A DNA stretch of 64,000 bases from an uncultured bacterium (GTDB lineage: Bacteria > Cyanobacteriota > Vampirovibrionia > Gastranaerophilales > Gastranaerophilaceae), in the NCBI GenBank assembly GCA_949298805.1, contig CASFXY010000008.1, forward strand, positions 1 through 64,000. Reading direction: 5' to 3'. A program made the translations under genes and the position numbers. A model generated the notes under the pieces. It was not told where the DNA came from, did no database searches, and saw only the letters and a program-made list of their open reading frames with translations. Shown here piece by piece: positions 54,401 to 62,432 of this stretch; positions within the stretch are counted from its first letter, which is position 1; every line of letters starts with the position of its first letter.

Positions 54401-55360
54401 ATGACAGAAAGAAAACTTGTCGGAACAGGCGAAATGTTTAAAAAAGCCCTTGCAGGAAAATATGCAATAGGTGCTTACAATGTAAACAATATGGAAATAT
54501 TACAAGGTATAGCAGAAGCTGCTGAAGAAACCCGTTCTCCAATCATCTTGCAAGTTTCAGCAGGTGCAAGAAAATATGCCAATCAAACATATTTAATTAA
54601 GCTTGTTGAAGCGGCACTTGCAACAACAACGGTTCCTATCGCACTACATTTAGACCATGGTGCTGACTTTGATATTTGCAAATCTTGCATTGATGGCGGT
54701 TTTTCTTCTGTAATGATTGATGGAAGCAGATTCCCACTTGAAGAAAATATAGCTCTCACAAAACAAGTTGTTGAATATGCGCATGCAAGGGGCGTTTCGG
54801 TTGAAGCTGAGCTTGGAAAATTAGCCGGCGTTGAAGATGATGTTAAAGTACATGCAAAAGACTCCACATACACTGATCCTGAAGAAGCAGCAAGGTTTGT
54901 CAAAGAAACAGGTTGCGATTCACTTGCAGTTGCAATTGGCACATCTCATGGTGCATACAAATTCAAAGGCGAAGCAAAGCTTGATTTTGAAAGACTTGCA
55001 GAAATAAAAAAAGCGGTTAATGATGTTGTAGGTTTTGATTATCCGCTTGTACTCCATGGTTCATCTTCAGTTCCAAAAGCATTTGTTGATAAATGCAATA
55101 AATATGGAGGAAAGTTACCCGATGCACAAGGCGTACCAGAAGATATGTTGGCTTATGCTTCAAAACACGGTGTTGCAAAAATTAATATTGACACTGACCT
55201 CAGACTTGCAATGACTTCTACAATTCGTGAGTTCTTTGTAGAACATCCCGAAAAATTTGACCCTAGGGAATATATGGGTCCAGGAAGAACTGCAGTCAAG
55301 GAAATGGTAATCCACAAAATGAAAGACGTATTAGGTACTGCCGGACACGCTGACGACTAG
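54401..55360 (+). CDS. fba: Class II fructose-1,6-bisphosphate aldolase
   Basis: 319 residues. Class II zinc aldolase motifs: GAYNVNNMEIL, IALHLDHGADFD (catalytic Asp and zinc His), AVAIGTSHGAYKF (zinc His) and LVLHGSSSVP (zinc His and substrate binding), then INIDTDLRLAM (phosphate binding). It splits fructose 1,6-bisphosphate to glyceraldehyde 3-phosphate and dihydroxyacetone phosphate, in glycolysis and gluconeogenesis. Followed by a strong terminator at 55380-55407. Confidence 0.95.
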   Translation: MTERKLVGTGEMFKKALAGKYAIGAYNVNNMEILQGIAEAAEETRSPIILQVSAGARKYANQTYLIKLVEAALATTTVPIALHLDHGADFDICKSCIDGGFSSVMIDGSRFPLEENIALTKQVVEYAHARGVSVEAELGKLAGVEDDVKVHAKDSTYTDPEEAARFVKETGCDSLAVAIGTSHGAYKFKGEAKLDFERLAEIKKAVNDVVGFDYPLVLHGSSSVPKAFVDKCNKYGGKLPDAQGVPEDMLAYASKHGVAKINIDTDLRLAMTSTIREFFVEHPEKFDPREYMGPGRTAVKEMVIHKMKDVLGTAGHADD

Positions 55361-55379
55361 TAATAAAATTAATTCATAC

Positions 55380-55407
55380 AATGAGCCTTGTTGTTACAAG
55401 GCTCATT
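55380..55407 (+). terminator. Intrinsic terminator of fba
   Basis: AATGAGCCTTG (55380-55390) pairs with CAAGGCTCATT (55397-55407), a perfect 11-bp stem with a TTGTTA loop, followed by TTTT. Confidence 0.92.
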
Positions 55408-55551
55408 TTTTATTGTCAAGTCCTTTTCTGACAATTTTTAAATATTTAAAAAAAAATTTACTTTATGAAATATTTGCTGATTTTTAAGGGCAATATGTGT
55501 TATAAAGAATAAGAACGGAAACATAATCACACATAAAGAGGAACAGTTTAA

Positions 55552-56058
55552 ATGAGTGAATACTTGAGCAAAGAAGAAATTAAACAATGGAGAAGTTCTC
55601 TGGAAAAAATAACTTTAGAAGAATATGCAAAACGCTTAGGTAAGACATTAAAAGAAGAAAAGCAAACCAGAGATATAGTTGATATAGTATTAAAAAATGA
55701 AAAATTCTCTGCATCGGTTTCTGAAGTAAAAAATGAAAAACCAAAAGAACAAATTTTAAAAATTGCGAAAAAATCTGTGCAGATGCAAAACGAAACACTT
55801 AAAAATGATGATAAAACAAAAGATTTAACATCATCACTTAAAATAACTTTTAAAAAATCATTAACACAGCGCGAACAAGCAGTATTGGAACATTTTGTAA
55901 AAAATAAAAACGAAATTGTCTATGCAAAAGATTTGGCAAGTGTACTGGATTTGCCTACTGACTACGTTTACAAATATATTAAAAATTTGAGAACAAAAAT
56001 AAATGAAGACATTCTTCAAAACGCAACTAAAGGCGGATATAGATTAAATGTACAATAA
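55552..56058 (+). CDS. Winged-helix DNA-binding protein without receiver
   Basis: 168 residues. The C-terminal half (about 100-168: KSLTQREQAVLEHFVKNKNE, VYAKDLASVLDL, YVYKYIKNLRTKINED and the wing ATKGGYRLNV) is an OmpR/PhoB-type winged helix. The N-terminal half is charged and helical (EYAKRLGKTLKEEKQTRDIV), with no receiver fold, so there is no phosphorylation site. An AGAGGA site lies 10 bases before ATG 55552. The histidine kinase and a stand-alone receiver follow at once, so it may be the DNA-binding output of a split two-component system. Confidence 0.78.
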   Translation: MSEYLSKEEIKQWRSSLEKITLEEYAKRLGKTLKEEKQTRDIVDIVLKNEKFSASVSEVKNEKPKEQILKIAKKSVQMQNETLKNDDKTKDLTSSLKITFKKSLTQREQAVLEHFVKNKNEIVYAKDLASVLDLPTDYVYKYIKNLRTKINEDILQNATKGGYRLNVQ

Positions 56059-56069
56059 ATGTTAAAAAT

Positions 56070-56098
56070 TTGCCCGAAATTTAAAAAAGTCGTATAAT
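56070..56098 (+). promoter_or_regulatory. Promoter of histidine kinase gene, predicting a leaderless mRNA
   Basis: TTGCCC (56070-56075), 17-base spacer, TATAAT (56093-56098). The ATG at 56105 lies where transcription would start (about 7 bases past the -10), and no ribosome site precedes it. Confidence 0.65.
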
Positions 56099-56104
56099 CA
56101 GGCA

Positions 56105-57316
56105 ATGAATAATAAATTAATAAAGTCACTAACCCTTATAAGTTCTCTTATCAATAATAACGAGGTTAACAAAAATGATTTTTATCAAAAGATACTCGAG
56201 GAGATAAGTTCTGTTATTGAGGCAAGCTACCTTGGTATTTACTTTATAAACTCGGATAAAATTGAACCAAAAGGGTTTTATTCTGAAAAAAATATAAATC
56301 CAGAAGTTAATAACGAATTTATAGAAAAAGTAATAAAAAATGAAAACAACACTTTTTTAATTAAAAATAAAAATTGTATGTTGTGCTCAAAACTCCTCAT
56401 TAGAAATTCGCTTTTTGGCTTTATAATCGCAGCAAGAGCCGAAGATTTCAACGAAGAAGATAGCAAATACTTCGAAACAATTGCGAGCATAGTTGCATAC
56501 CTTATTAAAGATTATGAACTGAACAATGTCTTTAAAATGCAATTAAAAGCCCTTCAAGACAGTATTGTTGAAAAAAATAATGCTTATGAGGTTATAGAAA
56601 AGCAACATAAGAAACTAATTGAGCTGGATAAAACAAAAAATTCATTTCTTGCCAATATATCACATGAATTAAGAACTCCACTAAACGCAATTATTGGTTT
56701 TTCACAAGCTCTCGGGTGTAAAATTTTCGGGGAACTTAACCAAAAACAAGAAGAATACATCAAAGATATTCAAATATCTAGCTTGCACCTTTTGGGTATG
56801 ATAAACGAAATTCTGGACCTTTCCAAAATTGAGTCAAAGGCTATGAAAATTACATTGTGCGAACTGTCATCGCAAAATGTTATACAAGAAGCCATTAATA
56901 TCCTGACACCTTTATTTGAGCAAAAATCAATTGAGGTCAAATTTATAAATAATTGCAAACAAAATATAATGGCAGACTATCAAAAATTACAACAAATCCT
57001 CTACAATCTTTTAAGTAATGCTATAAAATTCACACCGGAAAAAGGAAAAGTAAAAATAAAAACTTCAATACAGGATAAAGATTTTATATTGGAAGTGCAA
57101 GACAATGGTATTGGTATAGACAAAAAATATCACAATAAAATCTTTACAAAATTTGTGCACCTAAATAACATCTATACAAAGGGGCAAAGCTCAACCGGTC
57201 TTGGTCTTACAATTACCAAAGAGCTTGTAAAACTTCATAAAGGAAAAATTACGCTTGAAAGTGTACCAAATAAAGGAACTACATTTAAAGTGCAACTTAA
57301 AGGTGCGGTAGTATGA
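56105..57316 (+). CDS. Sensor histidine kinase (GAF-like input)
   Basis: 403 residues, soluble, with no membrane segment. Residues about 1-150 look like a GAF-type sensor (EISSVIEASYLGIYFI, LFGFIIAARAEDFNEEDSK). A coiled coil (150-180) leads to HisKA with FLANISHELRTPLNAIIGFS (phospho-His) and a HATPase domain: NLLSNAIKFTPEKG, DNGIGIDKK, STGLGLTITKELV. It autophosphorylates on the H-box histidine and passes the phosphate to a receiver. The next gene starts 4 bases before its stop (ATGA-type overlap at 57313), so the stand-alone receiver is the likely partner. The sensed signal is unknown. Confidence 0.9.
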   Translation: MNNKLIKSLTLISSLINNNEVNKNDFYQKILEEISSVIEASYLGIYFINSDKIEPKGFYSEKNINPEVNNEFIEKVIKNENNTFLIKNKNCMLCSKLLIRNSLFGFIIAARAEDFNEEDSKYFETIASIVAYLIKDYELNNVFKMQLKALQDSIVEKNNAYEVIEKQHKKLIELDKTKNSFLANISHELRTPLNAIIGFSQALGCKIFGELNQKQEEYIKDIQISSLHLLGMINEILDLSKIESKAMKITLCELSSQNVIQEAINILTPLFEQKSIEVKFINNCKQNIMADYQKLQQILYNLLSNAIKFTPEKGKVKIKTSIQDKDFILEVQDNGIGIDKKYHNKIFTKFVHLNNIYTKGQSSTGLGLTITKELVKLHKGKITLESVPNKGTTFKVQLKGAVV

Positions 57317-57672
57317 ACAAGATTCTAATTGTTGAAGACAACCTCACAAATATGAAACTTTTTGCCGATATTCTTGAGGCAAAAGGATACGAAGTTACAA
57401 AAACGTTTGACGGTCTTGAAGCATACAATAAAATTAAAGATAATAAATACAATTTGATGATTTTAGACATACAATTACCGATATTAGACGGGTTCTCACT
57501 GCTTAAAAAATTAAAGGAAGAAAGTATAGTATGCCCAAAAACACTTATAGTTTCTGCGTTTGCAATGGATAAAGACAAACAGACAGCAAAAGCTCTTGGC
57601 TGCGACAATTATATTACAAAACCCATTGATATATTAAACTTTCTTTCAATGGTAGAAAAACTCACTAAATAA
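57313..57672 (+). CDS. Stand-alone response regulator receiver (DivK-like)
   Basis: 119 residues, a single receiver domain: the acidic pair VEDN, phospho-acceptor in LMILDIQLPILDGFSLL, LIVSAFAMDKD and YITKPIDI (conserved Lys). It has no output domain, so it may act by protein-protein binding, for instance to the winged-helix protein encoded at 55552, or as a phosphate shuttle. It overlaps the kinase gene by 4 bases and is convergent with the radical SAM gene (8-base overlap). Confidence 0.9.
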   Translation: MNKILIVEDNLTNMKLFADILEAKGYEVTKTFDGLEAYNKIKDNKYNLMILDIQLPILDGFSLLKKLKEESIVCPKTLIVSAFAMDKDKQTAKALGCDNYITKPIDILNFLSMVEKLTK

Positions 57673-59446
57673 TACGTTTGTCATATATTTTATGAGTATT
57701 AAGGTTTTTGCAAACACCGCAATTTGAGCATTTGACCTCGCAGGGAATAGTATTCTGAGCCAGTTTTGCCTTGTTATACTCATTTATAAGCCACTTTTTA
57801 TCTAAGCCTGTATCAATTATATCCCAAGGCATTGCAGACATAGGGTCATAAGTTTTAGAAGCCTGAGCAACAAAATCGATATCCAGCTTTTTTGCAATAG
57901 CTTCATAAAGTTCGAAGTCAATGTTTTCTTCCCAAGAATCAAGGTATGAACCATTTTTATACAACTCATAGATAAATTTTCCTATGCACTTATCTCCACG
58001 TGTAAAAAATGCCTCAAGACGAGATATTTTCGCAGAGTGAAAATTTAGTTTAGCATTTTTAATTTCAGGTTTACATGCCAGTAAAAGCTGCTTTTTACGC
58101 TCAATTTCTTCAACTGTATTTTGAGCATGCCATGCAAAAGGTGTATGTGGCTTTGGGACAAAAACTGAAATAGAACAAGTTATCTGCGGAACCTTGAGTC
58201 CTTCATTTCTGCAGCTAATGTTAATAGCCTTTATTAAATCTGCAATTGCAAGCACATCTTCATCCGTTTCAAAAGGCAAGCCTATTATGAAATAAAATTT
58301 AATCTTATCCCATCCGCACTTAACGCAAGATAAAACAGCATTTAAAATTTGTTCTTGAGTTAAATTCTTATTGATAACATCTCGCATTCTTTGACTACCT
58401 GCCTCAGGTGCGATAGTAACTGTTGATTTCTTTTCCTGTTGCATTAATCCGGCTAATTTAACCGAAAATTTATCAGCGCGTTGGCTTGGCAAAGAAACAT
58501 TAACCCCGCTACCTTTGAAGCGTTCATTCAAAATTTCAATAATAGGCTCAATATTAGTGTGGTCATTAGAAGATAATGAAAGCAGCGAATATTCATCATA
58601 GCCTGTATTTTTAACATAATCACATGCAAGCGAAATAATATCATCACTTTTTCGTTCTCTGACAGGCAAATTTGTGTGTGCACTTTGGCAAAATCTGCAA
58701 AGCCTGCCGCAACCTCGACGTATTTCTACAGTTGCCCTGTCATGTACACTTACAAAATGTGATATAGGGGATTTTGTAGGATGAGATGCCTTATCGGGAA
58801 TAAAAATTCGTTTAATAGTCTTTTTTGGAAAAAATGGACAATAGACACCCTTAATTTGTGATAACTCATTTAAAACCTGCATTCTGGGTAAATTTTTAAT
58901 TTTATTATATTTATCAAGTATTTCAACAATAACCTCCTCGCCATCACCTATTAAAAATAAATCGATGAAATCGCTCATTGGCGCAGGATTGTAAGCACAA
59001 GGACCGCCTGCAAAAATTATTGGGTTGGCATTAGTTCTGTCCTTGCTGAAAATTGGTACATTTGACACCTCCAGCATTTTTAAAATCGTAGTATAAGACA
59101 TTTCATACTGAAGGGCAAAACCAAGAAAATCAAATAATTGCAGCGATTTCTTGGACTCAAGCGCATAAAGAGTTTTTTTAGTTTTTTTTAACAATTCCAA
59201 AAAATCTTTATCCGGCGCATAGGCTCTATCGGCCATATACAACGGGTTAGAATTAACAATGTGATACAGAATTTTATGCCCAAAATTACTTATACCAATT
59301 TCATATTTATCAGGAAAAAGGAAAGCAACCCTTGCAAGCGCATTATCAAAATTTTTATTGGCACTGAGAAATTCATTGCCAATATAGCGCGAAGGTTTTT
59401 CACAAGATGATAAAATTAAGGAATATTCATCTAAAAAGCTGCTCAT
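57665..59446 (-). CDS. B12-binding-type radical SAM protein (TIGR03960-like)
   Basis: 593 residues. The N-terminal half (about 30-200) resembles the B12-binding-like domain of this family (VAFLFPDKYEIGISNFGHKI, IIFAGGPCAYNPAPM). The radical SAM core begins with EIRRGCGRLCRFCQSAHTNL (CxxxCxxC), then VTIAPEAGSQRMRDVINK and FYFIIGLPFETDED. The C-terminal tail has a CxxC pair (CEVKCSNCGVC). Proteins of this type often sit next to or are fused to DUF2344; no such gene is near here. Substrate unknown. The start overlaps the small upstream gene by 4 bases. Confidence 0.85.
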   Translation of the reverse strand: MSSFLDEYSLILSSCEKPSRYIGNEFLSANKNFDNALARVAFLFPDKYEIGISNFGHKILYHIVNSNPLYMADRAYAPDKDFLELLKKTKKTLYALESKKSLQLFDFLGFALQYEMSYTTILKMLEVSNVPIFSKDRTNANPIIFAGGPCAYNPAPMSDFIDLFLIGDGEEVIVEILDKYNKIKNLPRMQVLNELSQIKGVYCPFFPKKTIKRIFIPDKASHPTKSPISHFVSVHDRATVEIRRGCGRLCRFCQSAHTNLPVRERKSDDIISLACDYVKNTGYDEYSLLSLSSNDHTNIEPIIEILNERFKGSGVNVSLPSQRADKFSVKLAGLMQQEKKSTVTIAPEAGSQRMRDVINKNLTQEQILNAVLSCVKCGWDKIKFYFIIGLPFETDEDVLAIADLIKAINISCRNEGLKVPQITCSISVFVPKPHTPFAWHAQNTVEEIERKKQLLLACKPEIKNAKLNFHSAKISRLEAFFTRGDKCIGKFIYELYKNGSYLDSWEENIDFELYEAIAKKLDIDFVAQASKTYDPMSAMPWDIIDTGLDKKWLINEYNKAKLAQNTIPCEVKCSNCGVCKNLNTHKIYDKRII

Positions 59447-59760
59447 GCGAGATTTTCCGGTTTTAATTTGTCAATATCAATAATGTCGCCTTCAATTTTA
59501 CCATTAAAATAAGCATCAAAAAATAAGTTTAATTTAGTACCCTCTACAAAAAAGTTATACACAAATGTACAATTTTCAACCTTTCTTGCAACTGAAATAT
59601 TATACCTGTTCTTTTTGGAATATTCGAATAAATGATCCATATTAAATTCAAGACCGTTTATATCCTTCTTTAGCTTAATATACTCAAAGCCAAGATAAGA
59701 CTTCAGCTGGGTAATTTTTTTATTAGAATTCTTTGCGCCAATTTTTGTAACTTTACTCAT
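59443..59760 (-). CDS. Small hypothetical protein coupled to radical SAM gene
   Basis: 105 residues, basic N terminus (MSKVTKIGAKNSNKKITQLK), then a mostly beta-strand core (YNISVARKVENCTFVYNFF, LNLFFDAYFNGKIEGDII). No family recognised. The stop overlaps the radical SAM ATG (59446) by 4 bases, so the two are translationally coupled and probably functionally linked, for instance as substrate or partner; this is inference. Confidence 0.65.
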   Translation of the reverse strand: MSKVTKIGAKNSNKKITQLKSYLGFEYIKLKKDINGLEFNMDHLFEYSKKNRYNISVARKVENCTFVYNFFVEGTKLNLFFDAYFNGKIEGDIIDIDKLKPENLA

Positions 59761-59820
59761 ACTTTAATTTAATAATAATTATCAATATAATTCAAAAAAT
59801 TAATATATATTAATAAAAAA

Positions 59821-59850
59821 ATCCGTATTAAAAAACTTATTAATACGGAT
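59821..59850 (-). terminator. Terminator between HEAT-like gene and hypothetical gene
   Basis: ATCCGTATTAA (59821-59831) and TTAATACGGAT (59840-59850), an 11-bp stem with an 8-base loop, flanked by A-run and T-run so active in both directions. On the minus strand it terminates the gene ending at 59902. Confidence 0.85.
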
Positions 59851-59901
59851 TTTATATTTGCTATAGTTTAATTATTTTATTCTGTGCTTATTTTAAATAA
59901 A

Positions 59902-60960
59902 CTATGCTGTTACTGCTTCATTTTTCTGTTCCGGTTGTTCACTGGGCTGCTGAGCATTTTCCTGTACGGGTTCTGCTGAAAGTTTAGCTAATGCTTCTTG
60001 AGCAGTTTGTTTTACCATAGGATCCGAATCATTTAAGGCAGGTTGTAGAATTTGTTCTACTTCAGATTTTTCTTCAGGTCTGGCAATGTATTGCAAGGCT
60101 TGAATTGCAGCGGCTTTTAGCTGACCGTTGTTATCGTTTTGGATTGTGTTTACAATCTCGTTATATCCGATTAAGTCTTTCAAACCAATCTTTGGTCCAT
60201 TTTGAGCGCCTTGTTCTGCTTGGAATTGAGCATATTGCGCTTCGTTATCTCTGGATAATTTTTGAACCATTGCCAAAGTAAACAATGCTAAAACTCTATT
60301 TTTGTCTGCAGTGAGTCTTGGGGAAGATTTATCAAGAATTGCTTGTTCTTCTGCTGTAATTGTTTCACCTTTATCTTTTTTAGCGGAAATAGCTTTTTGT
60401 TCGTCAGTTAAGTCGGGTAATTGTGTTGTATCTGTCTTAATTATATCTACCAGTGATTGCTTAATTGGATCGGTTACTACTTGAAGGGCAATATCGGGGG
60501 TTGATTGACTAAAATTTGCAATTGAAGTTATTGCCTCTTTTTGAATATCATAGTCGGGACTTTTTAAATCAGCAATTAGAACATCGGTATTGACCTTTGG
60601 TGCAGCCTCTGCTTGCTCAACTTCAGGCATTGGAGTTTGTTGAGTTTGTTGAGCTTGTTGTGATTCAATAGCGGTCTGCGGCATAGGCTGCGGTGCAACC
60701 GGAATAGTATTTACAGCTTGAACATCATTTATTTGAGGTTGATACTGAGGAATTGCATATTGTTGGTACGGAGATTGTACGAAATTCATGGGTTGTTGCG
60801 CCCAAGCCGAAGCCTGCGGCATGCCATAAAGTTGATTAGTATATGAATAAGGGGATTGTTGTGCAGGTGCAGAACCATAACTTTTAGGTTCATAAATATT
60901 TATACTGACTGCAGAGGGAGCCTGCGGATATTGTTGCTGAAAATACTGCGGTTGTATCAT
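59902..60960 (-). CDS. HEAT-like repeat protein with Q/P-rich N terminus
   Basis: 352 residues. The N-terminal 120 residues are low-complexity, rich in Q, P, Y and A (MIQPQYFQQQYPQAPSAVSI), with the motif AVSINIYEP at about 17-25. Residues about 125-330 are helical with HEAT/Armadillo-like pairs (LIADLKSPDYDIQKEAITSI, AAAIQALQYIARPEE, LNDSDPMVKQTAQEALAKL). The C-terminal tail is Q/E/P-rich. No signal peptide. A scaffold or binding role is inferred from HEAT repeats. It shares the AVSINI motif with the protein at 61524; the 61078 gene lies between them on the same strand. Confidence 0.75.
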   Translation of the reverse strand: MIQPQYFQQQYPQAPSAVSINIYEPKSYGSAPAQQSPYSYTNQLYGMPQASAWAQQPMNFVQSPYQQYAIPQYQPQINDVQAVNTIPVAPQPMPQTAIESQQAQQTQQTPMPEVEQAEAAPKVNTDVLIADLKSPDYDIQKEAITSIANFSQSTPDIALQVVTDPIKQSLVDIIKTDTTQLPDLTDEQKAISAKKDKGETITAEEQAILDKSSPRLTADKNRVLALFTLAMVQKLSRDNEAQYAQFQAEQGAQNGPKIGLKDLIGYNEIVNTIQNDNNGQLKAAAIQALQYIARPEEKSEVEQILQPALNDSDPMVKQTAQEALAKLSAEPVQENAQQPSEQPEQKNEAVTA

Positions 60961-61077
60961 TGTAATAATCTCCTTTTAATTGATATTCTTTTAACAGTTG
61001 TAATAAATCTTGTGATAAAAATTAATTGCTATATTTAATTAAAATGTAAAGTTATGTAAATAGCAATGTTAGTTTGA

Positions 61078-61524
61078 CTATTTTCTTCTCAGGTAATCTG
61101 TCCTTTCAAAAAGATTGGTACTATTCTTAATGAAATCCCAAGCAACAGAAAGACCAAGCCCGATTACACCTGCTTTTTTCCATCCGTCTTTTTTGGCAAA
61201 AAATGCGAGTGCTGAAAAACCTAATGTAGCAGCATTATGAACAATGCCTTTGAGGGCACCGGATACATAGCCCGATACAGTATTCCAAACTTCAGAAATT
61301 TGTAACGGATAGCTAAAACTCATAATCCAATCTTTCATATTACTATGTTTCTTGCTCGGATAATTCAATTTTGAAGCACCGATATTTTGAGCAATGAAAT
61401 CATCTGCATAATTGCTTTCACGTTTAATATTTGCCTCACGCACACCCAAAGTATGTATATCATACAAAGATGTGCCGCTTGCAAGTAATGCTGCCGTTTT
61501 TGATGCAATATTTAAAAGACCCAT
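61078..61524 (-). CDS. Hypothetical protein with C-terminal membrane segments
   Basis: 148 residues. The N terminus is helical (MGLLNIASKTAALLASGTSL); residues 85-130 carry hydrophobic stretches (VSGYVSGALKGIVHNAATLG, FSALAFFAKK, GVIGLGLSVAWDFI), possibly two membrane helices or amphipathic packing. The ATG at 61524 overlaps the stop of the upstream HEAT-like gene by 1 base (TAATG type), with GGAGGC before it. Not recognised; associated with the HEAT-like pair by position. Confidence 0.65.
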   Translation of the reverse strand: MGLLNIASKTAALLASGTSLYDIHTLGVREANIKRESNYADDFIAQNIGASKLNYPSKKHSNMKDWIMSFSYPLQISEVWNTVSGYVSGALKGIVHNAATLGFSALAFFAKKDGWKKAGVIGLGLSVAWDFIKNSTNLFERTDYLRRK

Positions 61525-62288
61525 TATGCTGCCTCCTTAGTCTGATTATCGTTTGTTTGGCTATCTTTAGGCTGCTCTTGAGTATCTGTAGGTGTAAATT
61601 TCACCTTGTCTCCGGCACTCAACCTCAGTAAAATTTGCGAAGCCAGTAAAGAATCTTCGCCGTACTGTTGTTCACCATTTGCCTGAATGCCTTTTAAAAG
61701 TTCAATGGTTTGTTCATTGCCGATAGCATAACCTGCTTGCAAGGTTGTTAAACCCAAAAATCTGACAGCAGAATTAGGATCCTGAAGAATTTTGTTTAAT
61801 AATGCAGTAAGAGCGGCATCATTTTTTCGGTTCGAATCTTCTTTAAATCTTTCCAGCACATCTTTTGCACCCATTAATCTGATTTTAGAATCTTGCGAAT
61901 TCAAATAATTTTCGAGAGTTTTTATATAATCATCGGTTAAAGGAATTTTTTCCTTTGTAACATCTTTTTTCTCATCTGTTTTATTATCTTTCTCACTATT
62001 GTCCGATGCAACGGGTGCAGGAGGAACAGGTGTGTTGTTATCAGGAACAGAATTTAATGTATTGGTATTTACATTGTTATTATAATTCATGGGGTATTGC
62101 ATTTGTGTGGGCTGATTACCATAGTAACTTGACACAGGATACTGATATACACCATTTTGATAAGGTTGGCACATGGGATTAGTCATGCCGACGGTCGGAT
62201 TCATGATATTAATAGAAACTGCACCACATGAGGCAGTAGGAACTGCTTGAGGTACATATTGTTGTTGATTATACAAAGGATAACTCAT
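61524..62288 (-). CDS. Second HEAT-like protein with AVSINI motif
   Basis: 254 residues from ATG 62288, set by GTGGAG about 9 bases upstream; a longer frame from ATG 62330 has no site. The N-terminal 90 residues are Q/Y/N/P-rich with CGAVSINIMNP at about 21-31. A K/D/E-rich linker follows, then helical repeats (YLNSQDSKIRLMGAKDVLER, ILQDPNSAVRFLGLTTLQAG). It is a paralogue in layout of the 59902 protein and the two probably act together. Function unknown. Confidence 0.72.
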   Translation of the reverse strand: MSYPLYNQQQYVPQAVPTASCGAVSINIMNPTVGMTNPMCQPYQNGVYQYPVSSYYGNQPTQMQYPMNYNNNVNTNTLNSVPDNNTPVPPAPVASDNSEKDNKTDEKKDVTKEKIPLTDDYIKTLENYLNSQDSKIRLMGAKDVLERFKEDSNRKNDAALTALLNKILQDPNSAVRFLGLTTLQAGYAIGNEQTIELLKGIQANGEQQYGEDSLLASQILLRLSAGDKVKFTPTDTQEQPKDSQTNDNQTKEAA

Positions 62289-62432
62289 AATTATACTCCA
62301 CTTCCATATATAAATAAACTCAACAAGCACAAATAATGTGCTCTTTTGGAAAGAAAATATTAAGAATTATTAACTTTTTTATAATTAATTTTATGATATA
62401 TTTTAGTTAACAACTTGAAGCAAGGAGAGAAC

